From contig NC_021191.1 in the NCBI RefSeq assembly GCF_000389965.1, positions 5,271,501 through 5,335,500 on the forward strand: DNA of 64,000 bases. Direction: 5' to 3'. The stretch is from Actinoplanes sp. N902-109 (lineage in GTDB: Bacteria; Actinomycetota; Actinomycetes; Mycobacteriales; Micromonosporaceae). Below the pieces are notes generated by a model. It was not told the DNA's origin. It ran no database searches and saw only the letters and a list, made by a program, of their open reading frames with translations. Shown piece by piece: positions 41,800-50,309 of this stretch. Each line of letters starts with the position of its first letter. The first letter of the stretch is position 1. The position numbers and the translations under genes were made by a program.

Positions 41800-42724
41800 G
41801 GCGCTGCGCCTCCCCCACCGCTTCGACCACCTCGTCGACGCCCACAGCGAGCAGGGCCGGGTGCACCCCGGGTCCGGGTGCGTCGCCCCGCTCGGCCCGG
41901 GTGCCGTGCCAGATCGAGCGATGGTACGGACGGGAGCCGGGCGGCCCCCACCGGCTCGGCGGCATCGGGCCGAACAGCACCACCGACGGCGTACGGTACG
42001 CAGTCGCCAGATGCGCGATCCCGGTGTCCCCGCTGATCATCAGACGGGCGTGGGCGACCAGAGCGGCCAGGTCGGTGAGCCCGGTGCGCAGCACCCGGTC
42101 CTCGCTCAGCCCGGCGCCGGCGGCCACCCGCAGGGCGTCCTCGCGTTCGGCCGCCGAGCCGGTGACGACCACGCGGTGCCCGGCCTCCGCCAGAGCCCGG
42201 GCCACGGCGGCGTACCGCTGCACCGGCCAGCGCCGCGACGGCGATTTCGCCCCGGGGTGCACGATCGTCACGCCCCGCTCGACCGGGCTGTCCGGCACGG
42301 CCAGGTCCAGGTCGTCGGGGTCGGCGGGCACGCCGTAGTGGCGCAGCAGACGGCACCAGCGTTGCACCTCGTGGTCCTCCTCGTCCCAGGGCGGACCGTC
42401 GTGATGCCCAGCCGCGGGACTGGCAAACGCCAGGAGTTTCGCCGGTTCGAGGGCTTGCAGCAGCCGGTGCGACTGCGGCCCGCGCCCGTGCAGGTTCACC
42501 GCCACCTCGACGTCCCCCACCGGCGGCAGGCCGGCATCGATGCCGGCCACCGCGTCGTGGGGCACGACGCGGTCGACGCCGCCGATCAGGTCGATCAGCG
42601 GCGTCAGACCGGTCGGCGCGGCCAGGGCGAGGGTCCGGGCCGGGAAAGCGGCCCGGACCGCCCGCAGCGCGGGCACGCCGGTGGCGAGGTCACCCACGCC
42701 GAGGGCGCGCAGCACGAGGATCAC
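41783..42724 (-). CDS. GT9 heptosyltransferase-like glycosyltransferase
   Basis: The 313-residue protein has the GT9 pattern: VILVLRALGVGDLATGVPALRAVRAAFP, IVHPGAKSPSRRWPVQRYAAVARAL, VVVTGSAAER, and MISGDTGIAHLATAYRTPSVVLFGPMPPSRWGP. GT9 enzymes use ADP-heptose to build lipopolysaccharide cores in Gram-negatives. In actinomycetes they occur only where an ADP-heptose pathway is encoded, as here. It starts at GTG 42724, in a GTGA overlap with the SDR stop. Confidence 0.9.
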   Translation of the reverse strand: MILVLRALGVGDLATGVPALRAVRAAFPARTLALAAPTGLTPLIDLIGGVDRVVPHDAVAGIDAGLPPVGDVEVAVNLHGRGPQSHRLLQALEPAKLLAFASPAAGHHDGPPWDEEDHEVQRWCRLLRHYGVPADPDDLDLAVPDSPVERGVTIVHPGAKSPSRRWPVQRYAAVARALAEAGHRVVVTGSAAEREDALRVAAGAGLSEDRVLRTGLTDLAALVAHARLMISGDTGIAHLATAYRTPSVVLFGPMPPSRWGPPGSRPYHRSIWHGTRAERGDAPGPGVHPALLAVGVDEVVEAVGEAQRHAPAA

Positions 42725-43401
42725 GGGTACGAGGTCTCCTGCTCGGCAGCGATGACCAGCTCCCGCACCGCGCTGCCGGCCGGCTGGCTGAGCGCGAACA
42801 TGACCGCGTTCGCCACGTTGGCCGGGTCGTTGAGGATCGCGTCCGGGCCGGGCTTGTACTGCTCGTCGCGGTCGTCGAAGAACTTGGTCCGCATGCCGCC
42901 CGGGATGATCAGCGTGACGTTGACCTGCCCGGCCAGCTCGGCCGAGAGCGCCCGGGTGAAGCCGACGACGCCGAACTTGGCCGCGCAGTACGCGGTGGCG
43001 TCGCTGACCGCCTTGACGCCCAGCGTGGAGGCGATGGTGACGACGCCGCCGTGGCTGTCCTTGAGGGCCGGGACCGCCGCGCGGATGACCGCCGCGGTGG
43101 CCAGCAGGTCGATGGTGACGATGCGGTCCCAGGTCTCGCCGGGGATGTCGGCCAGCGCGCCCGGCACGTCCATGCCGGCCGCGGTGACCACGCCGTCGAT
43201 GCTGCCGCCGGCCTGCTCGATCAGCTGCCGGGTGGCGACCTCGGCGGCCCGGGTGTCGGCGAGGTCGCACTCCACCCACGGGATGCCGTCCTGGGGCGCC
43301 TGCCGGTCGATGACGAACGGGCGGCCGCCGGCCTTGACGACCGCGTCGACCACGGCCGCGCCGAGCCCGCTGGAACCGCCGGTGACGATGACTGCGTCCA
43401 T
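42721..43401 (-). CDS. Short-chain dehydrogenase in the heptose locus
   Basis: The 226-residue classical SDR has TGGSSGLG, TAAGMDVPG, a catalytic Ser in TIASTLGV and YCAAK. It is not an extended SDR, so it is unlikely to replace HldD (ADP-heptose 6-epimerase). It may oxidise or reduce the heptose or the aglycone. It lies between hldE and the GT9 gene, overlapping the GT9 start by GTGA, and six bases separate it from hldE. That strict co-translation suggests an integral pathway role. Confidence 0.87.
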   Translation of the reverse strand: MDAVIVTGGSSGLGAAVVDAVVKAGGRPFVIDRQAPQDGIPWVECDLADTRAAEVATRQLIEQAGGSIDGVVTAAGMDVPGALADIPGETWDRIVTIDLLATAAVIRAAVPALKDSHGGVVTIASTLGVKAVSDATAYCAAKFGVVGFTRALSAELAGQVNVTLIIPGGMRTKFFDDRDEQYKPGPDAILNDPANVANAVMFALSQPAGSAVRELVIAAEQETSYP

Positions 43402-43407
43402 GCTCTC

Positions 43408-44799
43408 TTACCTCCTGGATGCGGTGGCCCGGGCCGCCGCGATGGTGTTGGTGGTGGAACGGCCGTCGAGGTAGGGGACGATCACGGTCTGCCCGCCCCA
43501 GCGCTGCATCAGCGCGGCCTCGGGCATCTCCGGGCCGCCGTCGGCGTAGTCGCCGCCCTTGACCCAGACGTCCGGGCGCAGCCAGGTGAGCACCGCCTCG
43601 GGCGTCGGCTCGTCGAAGATCACGACCGCGTCGACGCAGTCCAGCGCCGCCAGCAGCCGGGCCCGGTCGGCCTGCCTGGTCAGCGGGCGCTCGGGACCCT
43701 TGAGCGCGGCGACGCTGCTGTCGCTGTTGAGGCAGACCACCAGGCAGTCGCCCAGTTTGCGGGCGGCCTGCAGGGTGGCCAGATGACCGATGTGCAGCAG
43801 GTCGAAGCAGCCGCCGGTGGCCACGACCGTGCCGCCCCTCGCCCGTACCGCCGAAATGATCTTGCTGGCGTCGTGCTCGGGCTGGGTCGTGCCCGGCTCG
43901 TCGGACAGCGCCGCGGTCACCCCGCCGTCGGCCACGTAGGACGTCGCGGCAGCGACCGCCTCCTGCACGGCCTCGGAGACCAGGGCGCCACGGGCCAGGG
44001 CCAGCGCGGCCGTGGCGGCGAACCGGTCACCGGCCCCGCAGGTGTCCCCCTCGGCGGTCCGGGGCGGGGGCACGACCAGCGGGGTCGGCCCGGCGTGGCA
44101 CAGCACCGCCCCGGCCGGCCCGACCGTGACCACCACGGCCGACGCCCGCCAGCGCTGCCGCAGCTCGTGCCCGGCCCGCTGGACGGTGCTCAGCATCGGG
44201 CCCGCGCCCGCGTCGCCGGTGAGCTTGCGCGCCTCCGACTCGTTCGGGGTCACCAGGCGCACGTTGGGCACCGGTGCCGGGCCGTTGGGGTGCGGGTCCC
44301 AGACGATCGGCGCCCTGGCCTGCTCCAGCGCCCGGCGCAGCTCGGGGTGGCGCAGCACGCCGCGGCCGTAGTCGGAGACCAGGATCGCGGTAGCGTCGCG
44401 CAGCACGTCGAGTGCCGCCTGCGGGGCCGCACCGGGCAGCACCGGCTCGCCGCCGCGGTCCAGCCGGACGAGCACCTGCCCGCCGGCCCGCAGCCGGATC
44501 TTCTCCGGGGTGGCGCCGGGCAGCGGCAGCGCGTACACGGCGATGCCCGCGGCCGTGAGCAGCTCGCTGAGCCGGGCCGCGGCGGTGTCGTCGGCCAGCG
44601 CGGTGACCAGCGCGACGTCGTGGTCCCCGCCGTCGCGGGCGGCCAGCAACGCCGCCAGCCCCGCTCCCCCGGGCCGGTCGGACACCGACTCCTCGTCGAG
44701 CACCGGCGCCGGGGCATCCGGGGCGACCCGGTGCACGGCGCCCTGGACGTCGCGGTCGAGCAGGGTGTCACCGACCACGACCAGCAGCGGACGGCTCAT
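43408..44799 (-). CDS. hldE: Bifunctional heptose-7-phosphate kinase / heptose-1-phosphate adenylyltransferase (HldE-like)
   Basis: The 463-residue protein fuses a PfkB/ribokinase domain (VVGDTLLDRDVQG ... DTCGAGDRFAATAAL) to a cytidylyltransferase-like domain (VVATGGCFDLLHIGHLATLQAARKLGD, then VKGGDY). The pair phosphorylates D-glycero-beta-D-manno-heptose 7-phosphate at C1 and, after dephosphorylation, adenylates it to ADP-heptose. The kinase GAGD and adenylyltransferase HIGH motifs are both intact. The start overlaps the gmhA stop by four bases. A GmhB phosphatase domain is encoded 3 kb upstream. Confidence 0.93.
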   Translation of the reverse strand: MSRPLLVVVGDTLLDRDVQGAVHRVAPDAPAPVLDEESVSDRPGGAGLAALLAARDGGDHDVALVTALADDTAAARLSELLTAAGIAVYALPLPGATPEKIRLRAGGQVLVRLDRGGEPVLPGAAPQAALDVLRDATAILVSDYGRGVLRHPELRRALEQARAPIVWDPHPNGPAPVPNVRLVTPNESEARKLTGDAGAGPMLSTVQRAGHELRQRWRASAVVVTVGPAGAVLCHAGPTPLVVPPPRTAEGDTCGAGDRFAATAALALARGALVSEAVQEAVAAATSYVADGGVTAALSDEPGTTQPEHDASKIISAVRARGGTVVATGGCFDLLHIGHLATLQAARKLGDCLVVCLNSDSSVAALKGPERPLTRQADRARLLAALDCVDAVVIFDEPTPEAVLTWLRPDVWVKGGDYADGGPEMPEAALMQRWGGQTVIVPYLDGRSTTNTIAAARATASRR

Positions 44800-45413
44800 G
44801 GCACCAGCACCGCCTCGCGCCGGGGCTGCTGAGCTTTTCCCAGCACCACCGGCAGGTGGGCGTCGAGGTACTCGCACATCACGTGCACGGCGATCAGGTG
44901 CAGCTCCTGCACCACCTGCGAGTCGTCGGACGGGCAGCACAGCGACTCGTCGCAGACCTCGGCCAGCGGGCTGGGGCCGGGGCCGACCATCGCCCAGGTC
45001 CGCACACCGGCCTCCCGGGCCGCCTTCGCCGCCGCGACCAGGTTGGGGCTGCGACCGCTGGTCGACAGCAGGATCAGCACGTCGCCGGGGCGGCCGTGGG
45101 CGCGCACCTGACGGGCGAAGACCTCGTCGTAGCCGTAGTCGTTGCTGATCGCGGTGACCGCGCAGGACTCCGGGGTGAGCGCGATCGCGGACAGCGGCAT
45201 CCGCTCGTCGCGCAGCCGGCCGACCAGCTCGGCGGCCAGGTGCTGGGCCTCGGCGGCGCTGCCACCGTTGCCGGCGACCAGCAGCCGCCCGCCGGTGCCC
45301 AGGTGCCGGGCCAGATACGTGCCCCAGCGTTCGAGGCGGTCGGCGGCCACGGCCCGGAAGGGCGGCAGCGCCGCAGCCATGCCGTTCAGGTGGTGGTCCA
45401 GGGGGTTCATCAT
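44796..45413 (-). CDS. gmhA: Phosphoheptose isomerase (GmhA-like, SIS domain)
   Basis: The 205-residue SIS-domain protein has LLVAGNGGSAAEAQHLAAELVGR and LILLSTSGRSPNLVAAAKAAREAG, with the late HLIAVHVMCEYLD helix. These are GmhA signatures. GmhA converts sedoheptulose 7-phosphate to heptose 7-phosphate. The immediate neighbour hldE confirms the pathway. It begins with tandem ATGs in a TGATG-type overlap with the upstream GT4 gene. Confidence 0.92.
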   Translation of the reverse strand: MMNPLDHHLNGMAAALPPFRAVAADRLERWGTYLARHLGTGGRLLVAGNGGSAAEAQHLAAELVGRLRDERMPLSAIALTPESCAVTAISNDYGYDEVFARQVRAHGRPGDVLILLSTSGRSPNLVAAAKAAREAGVRTWAMVGPGPSPLAEVCDESLCCPSDDSQVVQELHLIAVHVMCEYLDAHLPVVLGKAQQPRREAVLVP

Positions 45414-46639
45414 CAGACGACCGCCTCTCGGGGTGTCTCGGTGTCGGCCGGGGTGCGGCCGGTCACCTGGGCGTAGACGGTGGCCAGGCGGGCGGCGACG
45501 CGCCGCCACGAGTAGGAGTGCACGGCCCGGTCCGCGGCGGCGGCCGCGTAGCCGACCCGGCGCACGTCGTCGCCGAGCAGCCGGCGCAGCGCGGCGCCCA
45601 GCGCCCGGGGATCGCGGGCCGGGACCAGGTCGCCGGTGACGCCGTCGACCACGGTGTCGGTCAGGCCGCCGACCGCGGTGCCGACCACCGGTACGCCGCA
45701 GGCCATCGCCTCCAGCGGGGTCAGCCCGAACGGCTCGTACCAGGGGGCGGCGGCGAGCACGTCGGCCGAGCGGTACCAGCGCGGCATCCGGCTGGACGGC
45801 ACCGCACCGGCCAGCCGCACCCGGTCGCCGACGTGGCAGTGCCGGGCCAGGGCGAGCAGCCGGCGGGCGTACGGGTGATCGTCCAACCGGCCGTCCGGTG
45901 GGCCGCCCACCACCACGAGCTCGGCGTTCGGGACGCCGGGCAGGGCACGGATCAGGTCCTCGTAGCCCTTGCGCTCGACGAGCCGGCCCACGGTGAGGAT
46001 CCGCCGGCGGTCACCGGTGCGCGGCTCGGCCGGACCCTCGGGGCGGAACAGGCCGGTGTTGACGCCGGACGGGACCAGCACCATCGACTCGCGCGACAGG
46101 CCCATCCTGAGCAGCTCGCGGACCTCGTCCTGGCACTGCACCACGATGCGGTCGACGACCCGGCCCAGCTCCCGCTCGTACGCGATGCGGTGGCGCGGGC
46201 TGGTGTCGGCGGCGCCCTGGTGCCGCCGCTTGACCGTGCCCAGCGCGTGATAGGTCTGCAGCACCGGCACGTCGCACTGGCGAGCGGCGGTGACCGCGGC
46301 CAGGCCACTCATCCAGAAGTGCGCGTGCGCGACGTCGGGCAGCCAGCCGGCCCGCCAGTCGGCCGCCATCCACTCGGCGAACTCGCCCATGAAGGGCAGC
46401 AGGTCGTCCTTGGGCAGCGGCAGCGCCGGACCGGCCGGCACGTGCACCACCTCGAAACCGTTGACCGGTACGACAGTGGCCGGCGCGGCGTCGTCGCGAC
46501 GGGTGTAGACGCGCACCTCGTGACCCTGCTCGGCCAGGGCACCCGCCAGCTCGGCGACGTGGGCGTTCTGGCCGCCCGCGTCGACCCCGCCCAGAGCCGA
46601 CAGCGGGCTGGCGTGCTCGGAGATCATCGCTATGCGCAT
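45413..46639 (-). CDS. GT4 family glycosyltransferase
   Basis: The 408-residue GT-B enzyme has an N-terminal glycine motif (SALGGVDAGGQNAHVAELAGALAEQGHEVRVYTRR), a DVAHAHFWMSG acceptor segment, VPSGVNTGLFRPEG and the nucleotide-sugar site EPFGLTPLEAMACGVPVVGT. It resembles the sucrose-phosphate synthase/MshA branch. It overlaps the upstream glycosyltransferase by ten bases and gmhA by one. Sugar donor and acceptor are unknown, but ADP-heptose or a UDP-sugar is plausible from context. Confidence 0.9.
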   Translation of the reverse strand: MRIAMISEHASPLSALGGVDAGGQNAHVAELAGALAEQGHEVRVYTRRDDAAPATVVPVNGFEVVHVPAGPALPLPKDDLLPFMGEFAEWMAADWRAGWLPDVAHAHFWMSGLAAVTAARQCDVPVLQTYHALGTVKRRHQGAADTSPRHRIAYERELGRVVDRIVVQCQDEVRELLRMGLSRESMVLVPSGVNTGLFRPEGPAEPRTGDRRRILTVGRLVERKGYEDLIRALPGVPNAELVVVGGPPDGRLDDHPYARRLLALARHCHVGDRVRLAGAVPSSRMPRWYRSADVLAAAPWYEPFGLTPLEAMACGVPVVGTAVGGLTDTVVDGVTGDLVPARDPRALGAALRRLLGDDVRRVGYAAAAADRAVHSYSWRRVAARLATVYAQVTGRTPADTETPREAVV

Positions 46640-47562
46640 GTTTCCTCTTCCAACAGTCGGTCCCAGTCCGCGAGGAAGCGGTCGAGGCCGTAACGGGCCA
46701 GGGCGGCCTGGCGGGCCCGCGCACCGAGCCGGCGGGCCGCGTCGGGCTCGTCGATCAGCCACTGCGCGGCTTCGACCAGGGTGTCGACGCGGGTGGAGAT
46801 GACCCCGGCGTCCGGTGGTACGGCGGCGATCGCCTCCGTGGTGGCCAGCGCGAGGACCGGCAGACCGATCTGCATGGCCTCGATCAGGCTCAGCCCCAGC
46901 GACGTCCACCGGCACAGGTGCAGGTAGGCCCGCCGCCGGGCGATCTTTAGGTGCATCGCGGCCTGCGGCGGGTCGTCGTACGGGGTGACGTTCGCCAGCC
47001 GCAGACCGGCGACCCCCATCCCGTACACGTCGAGGGGTGCGATGCGCGCGAAGCGTGGCATCAGGTCGGTGCCGGTCACCCGGTTGCGCCGCACCGGCTC
47101 GTTGGTCACCACGGCGAGCCGGTCGAGCTCACCGGACCAGCGGGCGGCCGGTTCCACCACGCCGTGCTCGATCACCGTGGTGCGGGTGCCGCCGCAGTCC
47201 CAGAACAGCTCGTTGAAGTGCGTGACGTGCGCGATGACCAGGTCGTCCCGGTCGGCCATCGGGTGCCGGCTGTTCGGCACGTCGCCCTTGGGCGTGTTGT
47301 GCTCCACATAGATCTTCGGTACGGCACCCAGGTGCCCGATCCGGTCGAGCTCGTCCGGGCGCTGCAGCACCACGACGTCCACGTCGTCCGGCGTGAGCGC
47401 GGCGACGTCGACCTCCTCGACGCTGTCCGGCCACGGGAACGTGCGGGCCCGGCCCCGCCCCCACTCGTCGCGGGCGGGGTTGACCGGCACCAGGTAGCGG
47501 TGTTTGCCCTGGACGAACGAGGTCGCCCAGGAACCGTGCACGTGCCACAGCAGGATGTTCAC
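46630..47562 (-). CDS. Glycosyltransferase (GT-B fold)
   Basis: The 310-residue protein begins MNILLWHVHGSWATSFVQGKHRYLVPV and contains VVVLQRPDELDRIGHLGAVPKIYVEHNTPKGDVP, VIEHGVVEP and the donor-site segment TSLGLSLIEAMQIGLPVLALATTEA. These are typical of actinomycete GT4-like enzymes of glycan clusters. It starts at GTG 47562 in a GTGA overlap with the second 30-codon ORF of the tandem duplication. GGAAGG lies about eight bases upstream. Confidence 0.85.
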   Translation of the reverse strand: MNILLWHVHGSWATSFVQGKHRYLVPVNPARDEWGRGRARTFPWPDSVEEVDVAALTPDDVDVVVLQRPDELDRIGHLGAVPKIYVEHNTPKGDVPNSRHPMADRDDLVIAHVTHFNELFWDCGGTRTTVIEHGVVEPAARWSGELDRLAVVTNEPVRRNRVTGTDLMPRFARIAPLDVYGMGVAGLRLANVTPYDDPPQAAMHLKIARRRAYLHLCRWTSLGLSLIEAMQIGLPVLALATTEAIAAVPPDAGVISTRVDTLVEAAQWLIDEPDAARRLGARARQAALARYGLDRFLADWDRLLEEETCA

Positions 47563-47651
47563 GCTGAGCCTTCCTTTCGCATGCCCTCCTGGCCCTCACC
47601 GCAACGGCCGTCGCCAGCCCCCGCCTCGTGAAGTTCGGTGCAGTCGGTCAC
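47559..47651 (-). CDS. 30-codon ORF, downstream copy of the tandem duplication
   Basis: Starting at GTG 47651 and ending at TGA 47559, this ORF encodes a 30-residue, Cys- and Gly/Glu-rich peptide that starts MTDCTELHEAGAGDGRCGEG and ends KEGSA. Its GTG overlaps the stop of the identical-type upstream copy, and its TGA overlaps the start of the glycosyltransferase gene. AAAGGAGGG seven bases before the GTG is an excellent ribosome site. It may be a translated peptide, or only a coupling device. Two silent or single-base differences separate the copies. Confidence 0.45.
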   Translation of the reverse strand: MTDCTELHEAGAGDGRCGEGQEGMRKEGSA

Positions 47652-47736
47652 GCTGAGCCCTCCTTTCGCGTGCCCTCCTGGCCCTCACCGCAACGGCCGT
47701 CGCCAGCCCCCGCCTCGTGAAGTTCGGTGCAGTCGG
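47559..47736 (-). repeat. Tandem 89-bp duplication
   Basis: Positions 47559-47647 and 47648-47736 are two head-to-tail copies of 89 bp, differing at about two positions. A further TCACGC follows at 47737, showing where the unit begins again. The unit contains a strong ribosome site, a GTGA stop/start junction and a 30-codon ORF. Confidence 0.95.
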
Positions 47737-47740
47737 TCAC
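47648..47740 (-). CDS. 30-codon ORF, upstream copy of the tandem duplication
   Basis: GTG 47740 overlaps the TGA of the GmhB-GT9 fusion gene in a GTGA junction, and the ORF ends at TGA 47648, inside the start of the second copy. The peptide has Cys at positions 4 and 17 and a charged Gly/Glu tail, with no known domain. The chain of GTGA overlaps keeps ribosomes running from the fusion gene into the next glycosyltransferase. Translation of the peptide itself is unproven. Confidence 0.45.
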   Translation of the reverse strand: MTDCTELHEAGAGDGRCGEGQEGTRKEGSA

Positions 47741-49314
47741 GCGGCAACCTCCCTCTGCATAGGTGCTCCGGAAATGCCGAGCCGCGACAGCGCGGCCAGG
47801 ACGTCGGCGGGGGTGATGCCGGACAGGCAGGGGTGCCCGGCGACCGGGCAGACCGTGGCCCGGGTGTCGCGGCAGGCCGCGGCGGCGTCCCCGAGGCGCA
47901 CGTACGGCACCCGGTAAGGCCCCCACTGCCCGAACGGCACGGTCGGCGCGAACAGGCTGATCACCGGCGTGCCGACCGCCGCGGCAAGGTGCGCCGGTCC
48001 GGTGTTGGCGACCACGACGGCCGCGGCCCCGGCGAGCAGCCGGGCCAGCCCGGTCATGCTCATCGGCCCGGCATCGCTGCCCCCACCGGCGGCCACAGCG
48101 GCGGCCAGCTCCCGTTCGCCGGGACCGCCGGTGACCACGACCCGGTGCCCCTCGGCGGCCAGCGCGGCGACGATCGCGCGCATGCTGTGCGGCGGGCACG
48201 ACCGGGCCTCGACCGAGGCGCCCGGGTGCACCACGACGTAGTCGCGCCCGCCCTCGTGCCGGGCCACGGTCGTCCGCAGCCCACCGTCGTCCCCGGCGGG
48301 CAGGGCGAACCCCGCCGCTGCCGCGACCGAGCGGGCCCGTTCCGCCTCCGGCACCCCGATCGGTACGCCGCGGTGCCGCACATCGAGCAGCGACCCGGGA
48401 TAGTCCTCGCTGATCGCGGTGATCCGGGCGACCCCGGCCGCGCGCAGCAGCAGGGCCAGCGGCAGCGCCGACTGGTGGAACGAGGTGAACACCACCGCCT
48501 CGTCCGCCCCGGCCGCCGCCAGCCGCGCGGTCAGCTCCGCCACGAACGCGGCGTCCACGGTCATCGGGTCGGGGTCGATCCACGGCAGCCGCGCCTCGAT
48601 GATCTCGTCGACCCCCGGCAGCAGCTCGGCCGCGGCCCGCCCGCGCGGCCCGCACAGCAGCACCACCCGCTCGGCCCCGGCCGCCACGGCCCGGATGCCC
48701 GGCCCGGTGACCAGCATGTCCCCGGCCGAGTCGGAACGTACGACCAGCACCGTGCCGGCCCGGCCCCGGGCCCGGGCCGGGGTGACCAGCTGCTCCCGCT
48801 GCAGGATCAGGTCGACGGCCGCACCCAGGTCGGCGGCTCCGGCCGGCGCCGCGGCCACCTCCGGGGTGAGCGTCACCTCGGTGGGCACGAGGATGCCGGT
48901 GGCCCCGGCGGCTCCGGCGGCGTCCATGTCGCGGCCGATGTCGCCGACCACCACGCAGCGCTGCGGCACCGTGCCGAGCGCCGCGGCGGCGTCCTGCACC
49001 AGCCCCGGTGCGGGCTTGCGGCAGCGGCAGCCGGCGCGGTCGTCGTGCGGGCAGATCTGCCAGGTGTCGAACGGCCCGAGCAACTCCTCGACCCGGGCGT
49101 TGACGGCCCGCAGCTGGTCGGCGGTGAAGCGACCCCGGGCGAGCCCGGACTGGTTGGTGACCACGCCGATCCGCAGGCCCGCCGCGCGCAGCCGGTCCAG
49201 CGCCGCCCGGGCCCCCGGCATGGGCTCGACCAGCGCCGGGTCGCCGTTGTAGGGCACGTCGACGATCAGCGTGCCGTCCCGGTCGAACAGCACCGCGTCG
49301 TACAGGGCGCTCAC
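47737..49314 (-). CDS. Fusion of GmhB-type HAD phosphatase and GT9 heptosyltransferase
   Basis: The 525-residue protein begins with a HAD-IIIA domain (VLFDRDGTLIVDVPYNGDPALVEPMPGA, VVTNQSGLARG, and the zinc-loop segment CPHDDRAGCRCRKPAPGLV). This matches GmhB, which removes the 7-phosphate of heptose-1,7-bisphosphate. From about residue 205 a GT9 domain follows: VLVVRSDSAGDMLVTGPGIRAVAAG, YVVVHPGASVEARSCPPHSMRAI, and VVANTGPAHLAAAVGTPVISLFAPTVPFGQWGP. One polypeptide thus supplies a step in donor synthesis and the transfer. It starts at GTG 49314 in a GTGA overlap with the GT2 stop. Confidence 0.92.
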   Translation of the reverse strand: MSALYDAVLFDRDGTLIVDVPYNGDPALVEPMPGARAALDRLRAAGLRIGVVTNQSGLARGRFTADQLRAVNARVEELLGPFDTWQICPHDDRAGCRCRKPAPGLVQDAAAALGTVPQRCVVVGDIGRDMDAAGAAGATGILVPTEVTLTPEVAAAPAGAADLGAAVDLILQREQLVTPARARGRAGTVLVVRSDSAGDMLVTGPGIRAVAAGAERVVLLCGPRGRAAAELLPGVDEIIEARLPWIDPDPMTVDAAFVAELTARLAAAGADEAVVFTSFHQSALPLALLLRAAGVARITAISEDYPGSLLDVRHRGVPIGVPEAERARSVAAAAGFALPAGDDGGLRTTVARHEGGRDYVVVHPGASVEARSCPPHSMRAIVAALAAEGHRVVVTGGPGERELAAAVAAGGGSDAGPMSMTGLARLLAGAAAVVVANTGPAHLAAAVGTPVISLFAPTVPFGQWGPYRVPYVRLGDAAAACRDTRATVCPVAGHPCLSGITPADVLAALSRLGISGAPMQREVAA

Positions 49315-50309
49315 CGGGCGGGCTCCACCGGCCGGGCCGCGCGCCACCGCAGCCACCCGCGCAGCCAGTGCCCGACGGCGACCGGGGGGATGGCCGCGCT
49401 GGTCGCGATCATCGTGGTGACCTCGGACCGGGTGCCCGGGCCGGGTGCGATGCGGGCGGCGGCGAACTCGGCTGTCCCGGCGGTCCACGCCCCGGCCGCC
49501 ACCGCGGCGGCGACCGCCGCGCTCCGGTTGCGGGTGAGCACGGCCGCACCGGCCAGGGCCACGGCGAGCACCCCGGCTGCGGTGACCGCGGCGTGCCGGC
49601 GGCGACGGCCGGGCGGGATCTCCAGCAGCGACCGCCACCGCGGGCCGTACAGCCGCCGGAGCAGGGCGTCGTCGGCGTTGCCGCGCTGGGTCCGTACCGA
49701 GATCCAGCGGTCCTCCGGACGCACCGGGTGGGTGACCGTGCGTGCCCCCTTGACCAGGTCGAAGCCGGCCTGCCGCACCCGGTGGGCCAGCTCGGCGTCC
49801 TCCCGGAACGCGCGGGGCAGCCGCTCGTCGAAGCCGCCGGTGGCCACCAGCGCCGTGCGCCGGTAGGCCATGTCGGCGGTGATCCAGGCACCGTCGGCCA
49901 GCGCCGCGGTCACCCGTTCCCAGTCGGTCGGCCGGCGGTCGGCGGGCAGCGGCACCCGCAGGGTGCCCTGCACCCCGCCGACCGTGGCACCGGCGACCAT
50001 GACGTCGGCGGCCAGCCGGGTGAGCCAGTCGGCATCGGGCAGCACGTCGTCGTCGAGGAACGCGACCCACTCCTGCGCGGTCACCCGCCAGCCCACGTTG
50101 CGGGCGGCGGCCGGACCGGCGGCGCGCCCGGTGACGACCTTGACGTCGATCCCCGGCGGCAGGGCGAGCTGCTGCCCCGGGTCCGGCCGGTCGTCCACCA
50201 CCAGGAACTCCACCGGTACGGGCGCCGGCTCGGCCGCCGCGAGAGCCGTCAGCAGCGCTGTCAGGCTCGGCCGGCCCAGCGTGGGGACGACCACGCAGAT
50301 GCCGGTCAT
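49311..50309 (-). CDS. GT2 family glycosyltransferase with C-terminal membrane helices
   Basis: The 332-residue protein has a GT-A fold: VVVPTLGRPSLTALLTAL, VVDDRPDPGQQ, AARNVGWRV, a DxD-like VAFLDDDVLPDADWL, then ATGGFDERLPRAFREDAELAHRVRQAG. Two hydrophobic segments near residues 245-310 probably anchor it to the membrane. It overlaps the carbamoyltransferase stop by ATGA and the GmhB-GT9 start by GTGA. It probably adds a sugar to a membrane-bound acceptor of the same pathway. Confidence 0.88.
   Translation of the reverse strand: MTGICVVVPTLGRPSLTALLTALAAAEPAPVPVEFLVVDDRPDPGQQLALPPGIDVKVVTGRAAGPAAARNVGWRVTAQEWVAFLDDDVLPDADWLTRLAADVMVAGATVGGVQGTLRVPLPADRRPTDWERVTAALADGAWITADMAYRRTALVATGGFDERLPRAFREDAELAHRVRQAGFDLVKGARTVTHPVRPEDRWISVRTQRGNADDALLRRLYGPRWRSLLEIPPGRRRRHAAVTAAGVLAVALAGAAVLTRNRSAAVAAAVAAGAWTAGTAEFAAARIAPGPGTRSEVTTMIATSAAIPPVAVGHWLRGWLRWRAARPVEPAR

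Noticed and set aside
42721..43401. The SDR as an HldD epimerase
   Set aside because: The protein is 226 residues with classical SDR motifs. HldD is an extended SDR of about 310 residues with a different cofactor motif and sugar domain.
47559..47736. The 89-bp repeats as a minimal CRISPR array
   Set aside because: There are only two head-to-tail copies with no spacer, no leader and no cas genes. They are a simple tandem duplication with coding features.
47638..49866. A 742-codon plus-strand open frame
   Set aside because: It is antisense to the GmhB-GT9 fusion and GT2 genes, which carry complete catalytic motifs.
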